Source: Loktanella sp. 5RATIMAR09 (GTDB lineage Bacteria; Pseudomonadota; Alphaproteobacteria; Rhodobacterales; Rhodobacteraceae). Taken from it: a stretch of DNA of 64,000 bases. A program made the position numbers and the translations under genes. The DNA lies in the NCBI RefSeq assembly GCF_001419985.1, contig NZ_LJAL01000002.1:62001-126000 (forward strand), written 5' to 3'. Under the pieces are notes generated by a model. That model made no database searches. It was given only the letters and a program-made list of their open reading frames with translations, and was not told the origin of the DNA. Below, piece by piece: positions 51,106 through 60,741 of the stretch (position 1 is its first letter; each line of letters starts with the position of its first letter).

Positions 51106-51115
51106 GGGATTTCCT

Positions 51116-51751
51116 TCAGGTGGCGTCTGGTTGGTTTTCAGGGCGCGCGGCGTCAAAGGCCGGCAATTTCAGGGCCTGCTCTTCGATCCAAAGCAGGCGG
51201 TCGAAGGGCGTCATATCAACGCCCCAGCGGTGTGCGTTATAAAGCTGGGCAACAAGGCAGATGTCGCAAAGTAGCGGCGTGTCAGTGAAACTATAGGCAG
51301 GGCCATCGGGCAGCAGCGCCTGATAGGCATGAAGCCCTTCGGTCATCCAGTGGCGCATCCATGCGATGCTGTCGTCGTTGGTGAAGTCATGTTCGGACTT
51401 CAATCGCATCACGACCTTGAGGTTGTTGACCGGATGGACATCTACCGCCATGGTCTGTGCTGCGGCGCGCACTCTGGCGCGCAGGATTTGTTCATCGGGC
51501 AAGAGCGCCGGATCAGGCACCACGTCATCCAGATAATCCAAGATCGCGAGCGATTGGGTCAGCGCGGTGCCATCTTCCAGCATCAATGTCGGCACCCCTT
51601 TGATCGGGTTTTTTGCCGCATAGTCCGGCGCGTGTTGATCACCTGCGACGAGATCGACAGGGACCGTCCGGTAAGACAGCCCCTTGAGGTTCAATGCCAC
51701 CCGCACGCGATAGGACGTGGTCGATCGCCAGTAGGAATAAAGCGTCAACAT
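51116..51751 (-). CDS. maiA: maleylacetoacetate isomerase
   Basis: 211 aa glutathione-S-transferase-fold enzyme that converts 4-maleylacetoacetate to fumarylacetoacetate. It begins LTLYSYWRSTTSYRVRVALNLKGL, with the SSxxxR-like glutathione site (here STTSYR), followed by NPIKGVPTLML and ALTQSLAILDYLDD. The ATG at 51751 lies 5 bases after the hmgA stop; the open frame upstream to 51805 lies within hmgA. It sits between hmgA and fahA, matching the reaction order. Confidence 0.95.
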   Translation of the reverse strand: MLTLYSYWRSTTSYRVRVALNLKGLSYRTVPVDLVAGDQHAPDYAAKNPIKGVPTLMLEDGTALTQSLAILDYLDDVVPDPALLPDEQILRARVRAAAQTMAVDVHPVNNLKVVMRLKSEHDFTNDDSIAWMRHWMTEGLHAYQALLPDGPAYSFTDTPLLCDICLVAQLYNAHRWGVDMTPFDRLLWIEEQALKLPAFDAARPENQPDAT

Positions 51752-51756
51752 GGTGC

Positions 51757-53106
51757 CTACTTCTTGCCCGGCGTACCGTCGAACTTCTTTTCCATATCCG
51801 CCCAACAGTCGATGTAGTCATCCTGTAGCGGCGCTTCTTTCCCCGCAAATTGGGTCAATTGCTGTGGGAAACGCGTCTCGAACATGAAGGACATTGTGTT
51901 GTCCAGTTTGTCCGGGCCAAGGTTGGCGTTTGACGCCTTTTCAAACGCTTCGCGATCAGGACCATGGGGCAGCATCATATTGTGAAGGCTGACGCCACCG
52001 GGAACAAAGCCCTGTGGCTTGGCGTCATATTCGCCGTAGATATTGCCCATCAGCTCGGACATGATGTTCTTGTGATACCATGGGGGACGGAAGGTGTTTT
52101 CCGCCACCATCCAGCGTTCGCGGAACAGCACAAAGTCGATGTTGGCGGTGCCGGGCTGGCCGGAAGGTGCTGTCAGTACCGTAAAGATTGACGGGTCAGG
52201 ATGATCAAACAGGATCGCACCGACCGGGCAGTAATTGCGCAGGTCATACTTGTAAGGCGCGTAGTTGCCGTGCCATGCGACGACGTCTAGCGGGCTTTGG
52301 CCGATCTTGGTTTCATGGAACTGGCCGCACCATTTTACCGTAACGGTTGAAGGCACTTCGCGGTCCTCGAATGCGGCTACGGGTGCCTTGAAGTCACGCG
52401 GATTGGCCATGCAGTTGGCACCAATCGGGCCACGGCCCGGCAGCTCAAATTTCTGGCCGTAGTTTTCACAAACAAAGCCACGCGCAGGCCCGTCAAGCAG
52501 CTCCACACGGTACACAAGTCCGCGCGGCAGGATCGCGATTTCCTTCGGTTCAAGGTCGATAATTCCCAGCTCGGTGCAAAAGCGCAGGCGGCCTTCTTGT
52601 GGCACAACAAGCATCTCGCTGTCCGCAGAGAAGAAATATGCGTCCTGCATGGATGCGGTCACCAGATAGACATGGGAGGCCATACCAACTTGCGTATGCA
52701 CATCACCCGCTGTTGTCATGGTGCGCATGCCAGTCAGCCATGTCAGCGGCTGGTCTGTATGCAGGACAGGATCCCAGCGGTACTGGCCCAGCGACGTCAC
52801 ATCAGGGTGAATGTCGGGGGCGGAACGCCAATAGGGCAGGTCGATCTTTTCATAGCGATGACTGTGCTTGACAGAGGGGCGGATGCGGTAGCACCAGGTG
52901 CGTTCGGGCCGCACATCGGTGAAGGCGGTGCCCGACAACTGCTCGCCATAAAGCCCATAATTGCACTTTTGCGGGCTGTTCATGCCTTGGGGCAGGGCAC
53001 CGGGCAGGGCCTCGGTTTCAAAATCATTGCCAAAACCGGGCATGTAACCGCGTGTGGTTGTGGTGCCGTCCGCTTGGGTCATGGGGCGTGTTTGGTGATC
53101 ATTCAT
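51757..53106 (-). CDS. hmgA: homogentisate 1,2-dioxygenase
   Basis: 449 aa. It opens the ring of homogentisate with molecular oxygen at a non-haem iron. Metal ligands are seen in [14 protein letters not shown] (His and Glu) and [16 protein letters not shown] (His). Other hallmarks are [20 protein letters not shown] at the start and [19 protein letters not shown]. It is followed by maiA and fahA, giving the whole ring-cleavage branch. It starts 31 bases after the sulfatase stop, so it may be co-transcribed with the sulfatase and transporter. Confidence 0.97.
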   Translation of the reverse strand: MNDHQTRPMTQADGTTTTRGYMPGFGNDFETEALPGALPQGMNSPQKCNYGLYGEQLSGTAFTDVRPERTWCYRIRPSVKHSHRYEKIDLPYWRSAPDIHPDVTSLGQYRWDPVLHTDQPLTWLTGMRTMTTAGDVHTQVGMASHVYLVTASMQDAYFFSADSEMLVVPQEGRLRFCTELGIIDLEPKEIAILPRGLVYRVELLDGPARGFVCENYGQKFELPGRGPIGANCMANPRDFKAPVAAFEDREVPSTVTVKWCGQFHETKIGQSPLDVVAWHGNYAPYKYDLRNYCPVGAILFDHPDPSIFTVLTAPSGQPGTANIDFVLFRERWMVAENTFRPPWYHKNIMSELMGNIYGEYDAKPQGFVPGGVSLHNMMLPHGPDREAFEKASNANLGPDKLDNTMSFMFETRFPQQLTQFAGKEAPLQDDYIDCWADMEKKFDGTPGKK

Positions 53107-53137
53107 GGGATGTCTCCTTGGTCTTTCAGCGGCGTGT

Positions 53138-54709
53138 TCAGGCCCGATAGGCGGGCAGGGGCGCGCGGTCTTGCAGGTCGATCATGCGGCGCAGCATCAC
53201 TTCGGTCAGGTTTTGCCGCACGGGCAGCGCTGCGGGATCGTCAAACAGGTTTGTGATCTCTTGCGGGTCTTGGGACAGATCATAAAGCTCGCCCCAGTCT
53301 TCGCCCTGCCGCAGTGACATGCGGTGCTGGTCTGTCACAATCGTCCGCACCCGCTGCGGGCGGTCAAATCCGGTCATCGTGCGCTGGCTGTCTTCTTCGA
53401 CAATCAGCGCCTCGGGCGGATCGGTCGCAAACAGGTCACGCCCTTGCAGGCCGTTGTAGGGCTGGATTCCAGCCCGCGCGAGGATTGTAGCCGAGATGTC
53501 GATAGATGATGCCAGATCAGAGTTGACCACGCCGAATGTCGGGTTCGTCGGATCGTGCCACACGAATGGCACGCGGATGATGCCCTGATAATGCAACAAC
53601 AGTTTGAGCATCAGGCCGTGGTCGCCCATGTAGTCGCCATGATCGGTCGTAAAGATAACCACGGTATTGTCGGCAAGGCCTGATGTTTCCAACTCCGCCA
53701 GAACCCGACCGATCGCATCGTCAATCATCGTGATCATACCGTAGGTCAATGCAATAATCGCGCGTGCCTCGTCTTCCGTCACGGCAAAGGGGCTTTGGTT
53801 GTCGCGGGGGTCGGTGCCGTTTTCCATCGCCTCTTGCATGGCTTTGATGGGGGGCAAATTGCCTTTGCCAAACGATTTGGGCAGCGCCACATCCAACGGG
53901 TCATACATATCCCAATACTTGCCCGGTGGCGTAAAGGGATGGTGCGGATCGGGGAAGGACATTTGCAAGAAGAACGGCGCATCGTCATTCGCGCGTTCGC
54001 GCAACCAGGCCTGCGCTTGGTCCGAAATCCATGTCGTTGAATACAGCTCTTCCGGTACGGCAGTCCGCCATGCTTGGGGTGCTGTGATGCGGTCATCAGG
54101 CAGCGCGTTTTGGCGTCCCGTCAACTGATCGAAGTCTGGGTTTTGTTCCCGCGCCCACAGCAAATAGTCGCCTGACGCCTGATCCCCGTGATCCGCTGCG
54201 ATCTGGACATGTTCAAACCCGTAGAAGTCACCTTCCAACCGGTCGGCCAATGGGCGATCCCACTTTGGCGTGATCTCAAGATCATAATCCTCGCTATGAC
54301 GGTTGTTTTTGTAGGCATCGCGCAGGTGTGGCGAAGGTGCCGTCTTATCCGCGTCTGGTTCAAAAGTGTTCGTTGCAGGCAATCCTGTAAAGCTCTGAAG
54401 ATGCGATTTGCCGATCAATCCCGTGCGATAGCCTGCGTCGCGGAGCAGTTCGACGAATGTCGTGTGATCCTTGGACAGGGGTATCCCGTTATGGCGCGCG
54501 CCATGTGCCGAACACATGCGTCCGGTCATGATGGAGGCACGGTTGGGCATACAAATCGGGTTCGCCACATAAAAGCGGTCCCAGCGTGTCCCTTTGGCCG
54601 CAAGCCCGTCGATGTGGGGTGTCTTCACAACCGAATTGCCATAGCAGCCCAAGTGATCGGCACGATGCTGATCCGTGATGATAAACAGAAAATTTGGTCG
54701 CTTGGTCAT
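53138..54709 (-). CDS. sulfatase (formylglycine-dependent)
   Basis: 523 aa alkaline-phosphatase-superfamily sulfatase. Near the N-terminus are [19 protein letters not shown] (metal site) and the formylglycine motif [11 protein letters not shown] (C-x-P-x-R-x4-TG). Later come KSHLQSFTG and [15 protein letters not shown]. No signal peptide is seen, so it is cytoplasmic and should act on imported substrate. The ATG at 54709 overlaps the TRAP permease stop (ATGA). Its neighbours suggest a sulfated aromatic compound feeding into homogentisate; phosphonate monoester hydrolase activity is an alternative for this family. Confidence 0.9.
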   Translation of the reverse strand: MTKRPNFLFIITDQHRADHLGCYGNSVVKTPHIDGLAAKGTRWDRFYVANPICMPNRASIMTGRMCSAHGARHNGIPLSKDHTTFVELLRDAGYRTGLIGKSHLQSFTGLPATNTFEPDADKTAPSPHLRDAYKNNRHSEDYDLEITPKWDRPLADRLEGDFYGFEHVQIAADHGDQASGDYLLWAREQNPDFDQLTGRQNALPDDRITAPQAWRTAVPEELYSTTWISDQAQAWLRERANDDAPFFLQMSFPDPHHPFTPPGKYWDMYDPLDVALPKSFGKGNLPPIKAMQEAMENGTDPRDNQSPFAVTEDEARAIIALTYGMITMIDDAIGRVLAELETSGLADNTVVIFTTDHGDYMGDHGLMLKLLLHYQGIIRVPFVWHDPTNPTFGVVNSDLASSIDISATILARAGIQPYNGLQGRDLFATDPPEALIVEEDSQRTMTGFDRPQRVRTIVTDQHRMSLRQGEDWGELYDLSQDPQEITNLFDDPAALPVRQNLTEVMLRRMIDLQDRAPLPAYRA

Positions 54710-56646
54710 ACCGTGCCTTCCTTTGTCTCGGTCTTGTGGCCGCGCATGCCAAACACGATCAACGCGATCCCGACGGCGATGGCAGGCAGATGGATCAGTG
54801 GGCTGGTGGCAAGCATTGCGAAAGCGGCGCCAAAACGCAGAACCACCTCTGGCCATGCCAGCTTGCGCAGATCAAATGCCGACAGTGCCGAAGAAAACAG
54901 CCAGATGCAGAAACATGTCCGTGCAGTAATCCACAAGAAGGGCAGCAGGCTGAACTCTTCCACGATCAGGAGTGTGGGGTAGAAGGCAAAGATGAAGGGA
55001 ATGATGAACTTTGCCATCCCCAGCCGGAAAGACATGAAGGATGTCATCAACGGGTTCGCCCCTGCAATCGGTGCCGCCGCATAGGCCGCGATGGCAACAG
55101 GCGGAGTGAGAGATGATGCAACGCCAAAGTAGAATACGAACATATGCGCTGTCAGCATCGACACGCCAAGCGCCTGAATAGCAGGGCCCATGACCAGAAT
55201 AATGATCAGATAGGCAGGCAGCGTAGGCATCCCCATGCCCAGCACCAGCGCACCGACCATCGCCACCAACAGCGCCGAGAACAGGCTTTCGCCGCGAATA
55301 TCTGCGATCACACCGGCGAGTTTGAGGCCAAGACCTGTGCTATCAAGCGAGCCTACAAGAATACCAATCGCGGCAATCGCAATCAGCAGGGTTGCCCCGC
55401 TCTCGGAGCCTTTCAGGAAAGACCGCCAGACGCGCATCGGGTCACGGCGGACCTCTGGGTTGATGACGGCGAGGGCCAGAAGGACGACAACTGCGTAAAA
55501 GCCAGCGGCAGAGGTCGAATACCCCAATAGCAAAGACGCGATGACAGTGACGATCGGGCCGATGAACAGGACAGAGTTGATCATATCCAGACGTGTGATT
55601 TTGTCTTCAACTTCAAGCGGTTTGACTTCGATGCCCTGACGGCGCGCCTCGACTGTCACAGCGGCAAACAGGCTGAAATAGTAGAACAGCGCCGGGAACA
55701 ATGCGGCGACAATGATGCTCAAATAGCCCGCACCTGTCAGGTCCGCCATGACCAGTGCCGCGGCCCCCATGATTGGCGGCATGATCTGCCCGCCAGACGA
55801 TGCTGTTGCCTCGATCCCGGCTGCGAAAGTTGGCGAAAAGCCGCGTTTCTTGATCATCGGGATCGTAAACGTGCCAGTGCCCACGATATTGGCGACGGTT
55901 GACCCTGACATGGTGCCAAACAGCGACGACGACAGGATCGCGGCATGTGCCGGACCACCGCGTGTGCGACGTGTCGCAAGGAACGCGAATTTCAAAAGGG
56001 TATCACCGGCGCCGGTGCCTTCCAGCAGCACGCCGAAGATGATGAAAACAAAGACCGTGACCAGCACGATGTTGGTGATTGACCCGAACACACCCTTGTT
56101 GGTGTTGTACCAAAGCGCCTCAGACACATCGACCATATCAAAGCCGGTATGTTCCAGAATACCGGGCAGGTTCTGCCCGAACAAAAGATAAAGCGCACCG
56201 AAAGAGCCGACAGTGAACAGACCCCAGCCCCAAAGCCTGCGACACAGTTCCAGAAACACGATCAATCCTGCAAAGGCAGGGATCGCATCACTTTGGCGCA
56301 CGTCATAAAGCGATACTTCCATCAGGGTTTGCACCGAGTAGAATGCCCAGATCGACCACAGTCCCGCAACAACCATTGCCACGTCGATCACAGCACGCAG
56401 GGTCCACATCGGACCATCACTGCTACCGCTTAAGACGTATTTGCGGCGCGACACGGCGACAGCCACGATCAACGCAAGGGCAAATCCACCGGCGCGGTGC
56501 ATTTTGGGATCAATCAGATCAATGCCAGAGCTGTAAAGCGCGATCAGGCCAAGGACAAAGCATGCCACGCTCGCGAGAAAAATGAAGATCCGATCGGTCA
56601 TACCTGTCTGGTGCTGGCTCCCGCCAGTTGAAGTCGTGTCCGTCAT
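54706..56646 (-). CDS. TAXI-type TRAP transporter fused permease (4TM/12TM)
   Basis: 646 aa with about 16-18 membrane helices. It is the fused DctQM type permease used by TAXI-TRAP systems. The DctM half shows SSSLFGTMSGSTVANIVGTGTFTIPMIKKRGFSPTFAAGIEA and GGQIMPPIMGAAALVMAD, hallmarks of TRAP large subunits (only family pattern cited here). It imports an organic acid with sodium or proton. The ATG at 56646 is chosen over 56685. It follows the TAXI receptor by 66 bases and overlaps the sulfatase start. Confidence 0.94.
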   Translation of the reverse strand: MTDTTSTGGSQHQTGMTDRIFIFLASVACFVLGLIALYSSGIDLIDPKMHRAGGFALALIVAVAVSRRKYVLSGSSDGPMWTLRAVIDVAMVVAGLWSIWAFYSVQTLMEVSLYDVRQSDAIPAFAGLIVFLELCRRLWGWGLFTVGSFGALYLLFGQNLPGILEHTGFDMVDVSEALWYNTNKGVFGSITNIVLVTVFVFIIFGVLLEGTGAGDTLLKFAFLATRRTRGGPAHAAILSSSLFGTMSGSTVANIVGTGTFTIPMIKKRGFSPTFAAGIEATASSGGQIMPPIMGAAALVMADLTGAGYLSIIVAALFPALFYYFSLFAAVTVEARRQGIEVKPLEVEDKITRLDMINSVLFIGPIVTVIASLLLGYSTSAAGFYAVVVLLALAVINPEVRRDPMRVWRSFLKGSESGATLLIAIAAIGILVGSLDSTGLGLKLAGVIADIRGESLFSALLVAMVGALVLGMGMPTLPAYLIIILVMGPAIQALGVSMLTAHMFVFYFGVASSLTPPVAIAAYAAAPIAGANPLMTSFMSFRLGMAKFIIPFIFAFYPTLLIVEEFSLLPFLWITARTCFCIWLFSSALSAFDLRKLAWPEVVLRFGAAFAMLATSPLIHLPAIAVGIALIVFGMRGHKTETKEGTV

Positions 56647-56712
56647 TGGGTGCTCTTTCTGAGATGCGAAAGGAAAACCCCGCACCGGATACCGGCACGG
56701 GGCCTTAGGGCA

Positions 56713-57720
56713 TTAGGGACGCAGCGCATCCGGAATGTCGTATCCGGCTTCTTCATAGTAACGCAGCGCACCGGGGTGCAGAGGCACATTGATGGCCGTA
56801 AACGCGGTTTCCGGTGTAACGCTCTGCAAGAACAGGGCTGTGGCGTGTACTTCGTCCAGACCTTCCCAGAATGCTTTGGTCGCCTTATAGACGGCCTCTT
56901 CGTCGGCACCGGCATGTGTGCCGATGAACTGGAAGAAACCGAGCGCTGTGATAGTGCCTTCGGTTAATTGACCCTGATACACACCACCATCAAACTGCAT
57001 CATGCCGCGACCCGGACGGCCGAAGAGTGCAGTCATGTCTTCGTCGGCAAGTGCTTCGTCAGGGATCGACAGGATGCGGAATTCACCAGAAAGGCCGAAC
57101 CGTTCGATATTTGCAGAGCCCACTTCGGCAGGGCGCACCATCATGTCGATCTGCCCGTCGGACAGTGCGGCGTAACCTTCACCCCAGCTCAGGCGCACGG
57201 CCTCATAATCCTCACCTGGCTCATAGCCTGTCAGATTGCGGATCAAAGCTTCGGATGTGGCAGAGGCGGAACCAGCCGGTGGCCCTGTGAATACAGTCTT
57301 GCCCGCAATGTCTTCCCAGTTCTCAATGCCGGACCCTGCGAGTGTGACGGGATGATAGGCACCTGCCTGAAACCCAAGGATCGCCCGCAGGTTGCCTGCG
57401 ACTTCAGCAGCGTCATCGACGGTTTCATACATGCGCTGACCATTGGCCATGAGGCCAACAAGCGATGGTACGGAGGAGAAAAAGTCGATGTCGCCGCGCG
57501 CGCCGCTGAGCATGGAACGGGTCAGTGTCTGACCGGCGTTTACCTGAATATTCACATCAGCACTGGCTGCCTGATTGGCAAAAGCCACGAACATAGTATG
57601 CACTGGATCACCCACACCCGCTGTTTCGCCTGCATAAATCTGGGCATTTGCAGCCATTGGCGTGCCTGTAACTGCGACTGCGGTGCACAGCGCACCAATG
57701 GTTTCTCTCATGTGTTTCAT
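56713..57720 (-). CDS. TAXI-family TRAP solute-binding protein
   Basis: 335 aa periplasmic receptor. It has a signal peptide (GALCTAVAVTGTPMAANAQ) and then the TAXI pattern: INVQVNAGQTLTRSM-like NIQVNAGQTLTRSMLSGARGDIDFF, GKTVFTGPPAGSASATSEALIRN and LSDGQIDMMVRPAEVGSANIERF. The ATG at 57720 is correct because the in-frame ATG at 57738 supplies the GGGAGGA site. It brings its ligand to the fused permease. The LysR gene is divergent. The ligand is unknown; the sulfatase and hmgA operon suggest an aromatic sulfate or acid. Confidence 0.93.
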   Translation of the reverse strand: MKHMRETIGALCTAVAVTGTPMAANAQIYAGETAGVGDPVHTMFVAFANQAASADVNIQVNAGQTLTRSMLSGARGDIDFFSSVPSLVGLMANGQRMYETVDDAAEVAGNLRAILGFQAGAYHPVTLAGSGIENWEDIAGKTVFTGPPAGSASATSEALIRNLTGYEPGEDYEAVRLSWGEGYAALSDGQIDMMVRPAEVGSANIERFGLSGEFRILSIPDEALADEDMTALFGRPGRGMMQFDGGVYQGQLTEGTITALGFFQFIGTHAGADEEAVYKATKAFWEGLDEVHATALFLQSVTPETAFTAINVPLHPGALRYYEEAGYDIPDALRP

Positions 57721-57808
57721 AGAATCCTCCCGTTTCATTCACAAAACCCTATCAAATGTGCAACATTACGAATAATCAAAATGCGGCCTTAATACATAAG
57801 GAATTGGT

Positions 57809-58732
57809 ATGAATATAGATCCCCGTCACCTTGCGCAGCTCTCGGTCGTGGTTGAGGCCGGCTCTTTTCAGTCTGCTGCCGATCGGCTTGGCGTCACCCA
57901 GCCTGCGTTAAGTCGAAACATGCGCACCCTGGAGCAAAGGTTGAAAACACCACTCTTCCGGCGTGAAGGGCGGCGGTCCGTGCCGACTGCCTTGGGGCAG
58001 CGGTTGGCGCGCAGCGGCTTGGCGATCAGATTGGCGGAAGATCAGGCGAGTGCCGCTGCAGATCAGTCATTGCAAGGGTCGGTCGGAGAGCTGCGCATTG
58101 GCGCACCACCAATCATCGCCGGGCGTTTTCTGACACAACCGTTGTCCGCTTTCATCAAGCAGAACCCGGGTTGTAGCATCGCATTGCACACCGGCCTTGT
58201 ACATGAATTACGTGGCATGTTGGAACGCGGGCAGATCGATCTTGTCCTTGGACCGCAAATTCTGGCTGATCCAACAGACAATCTGGATTTTACCCCATTG
58301 ATCGACGATCGCGTGGGGATCATGTGCAGATCCGGCCACCCTTTGTCACAGCGCGACAGTATTCTGCCGTCTGATCTGGAATCACAGGTATGGCTGGCCC
58401 ATTCGCGAGGCAGCTTGTTGCGCCAACAGACCGAAGCCGCGCTCATCGCGTCGGGGGTGCGGTCGGTGAACATCGGATGCGAAACGGATTCGATCCGCTC
58501 TGTTCTGGAAATTGTCGCTGATACGGATTTGGTGACGACCATGCCGCGCGCCACGACGGCCCCTTATCTCGAAGACCGGCTTGTTTTTCTGTCGTTTGAT
58601 CACTCGCAATTCCACAGACCACTGGGCGCGATCCGGCGCGGAGGAGAGCCGCATGACCAGACAGCATCGCTGTTTATGAAGACGATCACCGGATTGCTGT
58701 CAGATGGAAACATTCATGGCTTTGCGCGCTAA
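57809..58732 (+). CDS. LysR-family transcriptional regulator
   Basis: 307 aa. The N-terminal helix-turn-helix is standard (LAQLSVVVEAGSFQSAADRLGVTQPALSRNMRTLEQRL). The C-terminal half is the substrate-binding-like sensor (GELRIGAPPIIAGRFLTQPLSAFIKQNPG, RGQIDLVLGPQIL). It is divergent from the TAXI receptor gene with 88 bases between starts, so it probably controls the transporter-sulfatase-hmgA genes. The inverted repeat CCTTA-N5-TAAGG at 57787-57801 is close to its own start and may be coincidence. The inducer is unknown. Confidence 0.93.
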   Translation: MNIDPRHLAQLSVVVEAGSFQSAADRLGVTQPALSRNMRTLEQRLKTPLFRREGRRSVPTALGQRLARSGLAIRLAEDQASAAADQSLQGSVGELRIGAPPIIAGRFLTQPLSAFIKQNPGCSIALHTGLVHELRGMLERGQIDLVLGPQILADPTDNLDFTPLIDDRVGIMCRSGHPLSQRDSILPSDLESQVWLAHSRGSLLRQQTEAALIASGVRSVNIGCETDSIRSVLEIVADTDLVTTMPRATTAPYLEDRLVFLSFDHSQFHRPLGAIRRGGEPHDQTASLFMKTITGLLSDGNIHGFAR

Positions 58733-58793
58733 GCCCTGAGTTTCGGCAGGGCGGGCTCTTATAGCGTGTGCGTCTTTGCGCTAGGATTTTGAC

Positions 58794-59936
58794 ATGAATG
58801 ATTCTCGTTTGATGACCCTATCTACGCCTTGCCTGCTGGTCGATGAAGGCCGCATGGTGCGCAATATAGCCCGATTACAGGACCGTGCTGATACGCTTGG
58901 TGTCACGTTGCGCCCGCATCTCAAAACCACCAAGAGTGTTGAGGCAGCGCGCTATGTGCTCGCGGATGGCGATGGCCCCGCGACTGTATCCACCTTGGCA
59001 GAGGCCGAAGCGTTTACCGCGGCGGGTATCAACGATATTTTGTATGGCGTGGGGATCAGCCCTGACAAACTGAACCGTGTGCTGGCGCTACACCGCGCGG
59101 GGTGCAAATTGACTGTGTTGCTGGACTGCGTGCAACAGGCTGAAGCGGTTGCTGCTGCGTCGCGTGCCTCTGGAATTGCAATCCCTGCGATGATCGAAAT
59201 TGACAGTGATGGGCACCGCAGCGGGCTGACGGCGGAGGATCCGGCTTTGATCACCGTCGGGCGCATTTTACACGATGGTGGTGCAGACTTGCGCGGTGTC
59301 TTGTGCCACGCGGGTGGCAGCTATGGCTCTGTGGGGCGTGCGGCCCATACGAAACTGGCCGAAGAAGAACGCCTTGCCGTTGTTGCCGCCGCTGATGCAT
59401 TGCGTACCGCAGGTCTGCCTTGCCCTGTTGTCAGCGTCGGTTCCAGCCCCACCGCCCATGCAGCCGCAGACCTGACAGGCGTGACCGAATTGCGCGCAGG
59501 CGTGTATGTGTTCTTTGATCTGTTCCAAACCGGCATCGAAGTTTGCGACATTGACGACATCGCCCTGAGCGTTCTGACGACCGTCATCGGCCATCAATCC
59601 GCACGCGGCTGGACGATCTGCGATGCAGGCTGGATGGCCATGTCACGTGACCGCGGCACTGCGGCGCAAGCGGTCGATCAGGGTTACGGGGTTGTCTGCG
59701 ATGAAGCGGGGCAGGTCATCCCCGGGCTGATCATGATACAGGCCAACCAAGAACACGGCGTCATCGCCCGCCGTCCTGATTTTGAGGGCGATGTGCCAGA
59801 GTTCCCGGTCGGCACCCGTCTGCGGATCCTGCCCAACCATGCCTGTGCGACCGCCGCACAGCATCAACGCTATCACGTGATCCCCGAGCAAGCAGATGCA
59901 CCATTGAAGACATGGGCGCGTTTTGGCGGGTGGTAA
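58794..59936 (+). CDS. DSD1-family PLP enzyme (D-amino-acid deaminase/aldolase-like)
   Basis: 380 aa, fold-type III PLP enzyme of the DSD1/D-threonine aldolase group. The PLP-Lys segment is LRPHLKTTKSVEAARY near residue 43, followed by VSTLAEAEAF, EIDSDGHRSGL, and the metal site near the C-terminus, ILPNHACATAAQH. Such enzymes deaminate D-serine or 3-hydroxy-D-aspartate, or cleave D-threonine. It lies between the LysR gene and a DDAH-like gene that starts 13 bases after its stop, so they probably form one transcription unit. Its substrate is unknown. Confidence 0.88.
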   Translation: MNDSRLMTLSTPCLLVDEGRMVRNIARLQDRADTLGVTLRPHLKTTKSVEAARYVLADGDGPATVSTLAEAEAFTAAGINDILYGVGISPDKLNRVLALHRAGCKLTVLLDCVQQAEAVAAASRASGIAIPAMIEIDSDGHRSGLTAEDPALITVGRILHDGGADLRGVLCHAGGSYGSVGRAAHTKLAEEERLAVVAAADALRTAGLPCPVVSVGSSPTAHAAADLTGVTELRAGVYVFFDLFQTGIEVCDIDDIALSVLTTVIGHQSARGWTICDAGWMAMSRDRGTAAQAVDQGYGVVCDEAGQVIPGLIMIQANQEHGVIARRPDFEGDVPEFPVGTRLRILPNHACATAAQHQRYHVIPEQADAPLKTWARFGGW

Positions 59937-59949
59937 AGAAGGACAGACC

Positions 59950-60741
59950 ATGACCGCGAAAAGCTATACATTCAGCCACGCTATCTGCCGCAAACCGTCG
60001 CGCAGTATCACCCGTGGGCTGCGCGCCGTCGACACCGGAACGCCTGATCCGGCGCTGTTTGAGGATCACCACGCCGCCTATGTCGGCGCTTTGCGGGACA
60101 CCGCTGCAACGGTTACAGTGCTGGACGCGCTGGAAGACTACCCCGACGCCGTCTTTGTCGAAGATGCCGCACTTTGCCTGCAAGAGGGCGCTGTTGTCAT
60201 GCGCCCCGGCGCGCCCAGCCGTCTGGGCGAAGCCGCAGAAATGGCCCCGCATCTGGAACAGCTTTATGGTGATGTGGTGCAGATCACTGACGGTTTCATC
60301 GAAGGTGGTGATATCCTGACGACCGAACGTGAAATCCTGATCGGCCTGTCCGCGCGGACCGATCAGGCTGGCGTCGCTGATTTCACCCGTCTGGTGGATC
60401 GCTGGGGCTATGCCGTGCGTGTTGTTGATACGCCCGAAGGCGTGTTGCACTTCAAAACGGATTGTTCGCTACTGGATGCCGAAACTATCCTCGCCACCAA
60501 ACGGCTGGATGCATCGGGCTGTTTTGAAGACTACAATGTCATCCATGTGGCTGAGGGCGAAGAGGCCTGCGCGAACACGATCCGGTTCAACAATCTGGTG
60601 ATCATGCCCGCAGGGTTCCCCAAGACACGCGATACGCTCGTCCAGGCAGGCTATGACGTGCGCGAGGTTGGCAACAGTGAGGCTGCCAAGCTGGATGGCG
60701 GCATGTCATGCCTGTCTTTGCGCTTTTCACCCAAAGCCTAG
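59950..60741 (+). CDS. dimethylarginine dimethylaminohydrolase-like enzyme
   Basis: 263 aa of the amidinotransferase/arginine-deiminase fold. Its motifs match DDAH: FVEDAALCLQEGAVVMRPGAPSRLGE, GFIEGGDILTTEREILIGLSARTDQ, the catalytic His in GVLHFKTDCSLLD and the catalytic Cys near the end in DGGMSCLSLRF. DDAH converts N-omega-methylated arginines to citrulline and methylamines. The ATG at 59950 is chosen, 13 bases after the DSD1-type gene. It converges on and overlaps the GlxA-type regulator by 4 bases. Confidence 0.9.
   Translation: MTAKSYTFSHAICRKPSRSITRGLRAVDTGTPDPALFEDHHAAYVGALRDTAATVTVLDALEDYPDAVFVEDAALCLQEGAVVMRPGAPSRLGEAAEMAPHLEQLYGDVVQITDGFIEGGDILTTEREILIGLSARTDQAGVADFTRLVDRWGYAVRVVDTPEGVLHFKTDCSLLDAETILATKRLDASGCFEDYNVIHVAEGEEACANTIRFNNLVIMPAGFPKTRDTLVQAGYDVREVGNSEAAKLDGGMSCLSLRFSPKA

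Noticed and set aside
57787..57801. CCTTA-N5-TAAGG as a LysR operator
   Set aside because: It overlaps the ribosome site of the LysR gene itself and lacks support from a second site, so coincidence is as likely.
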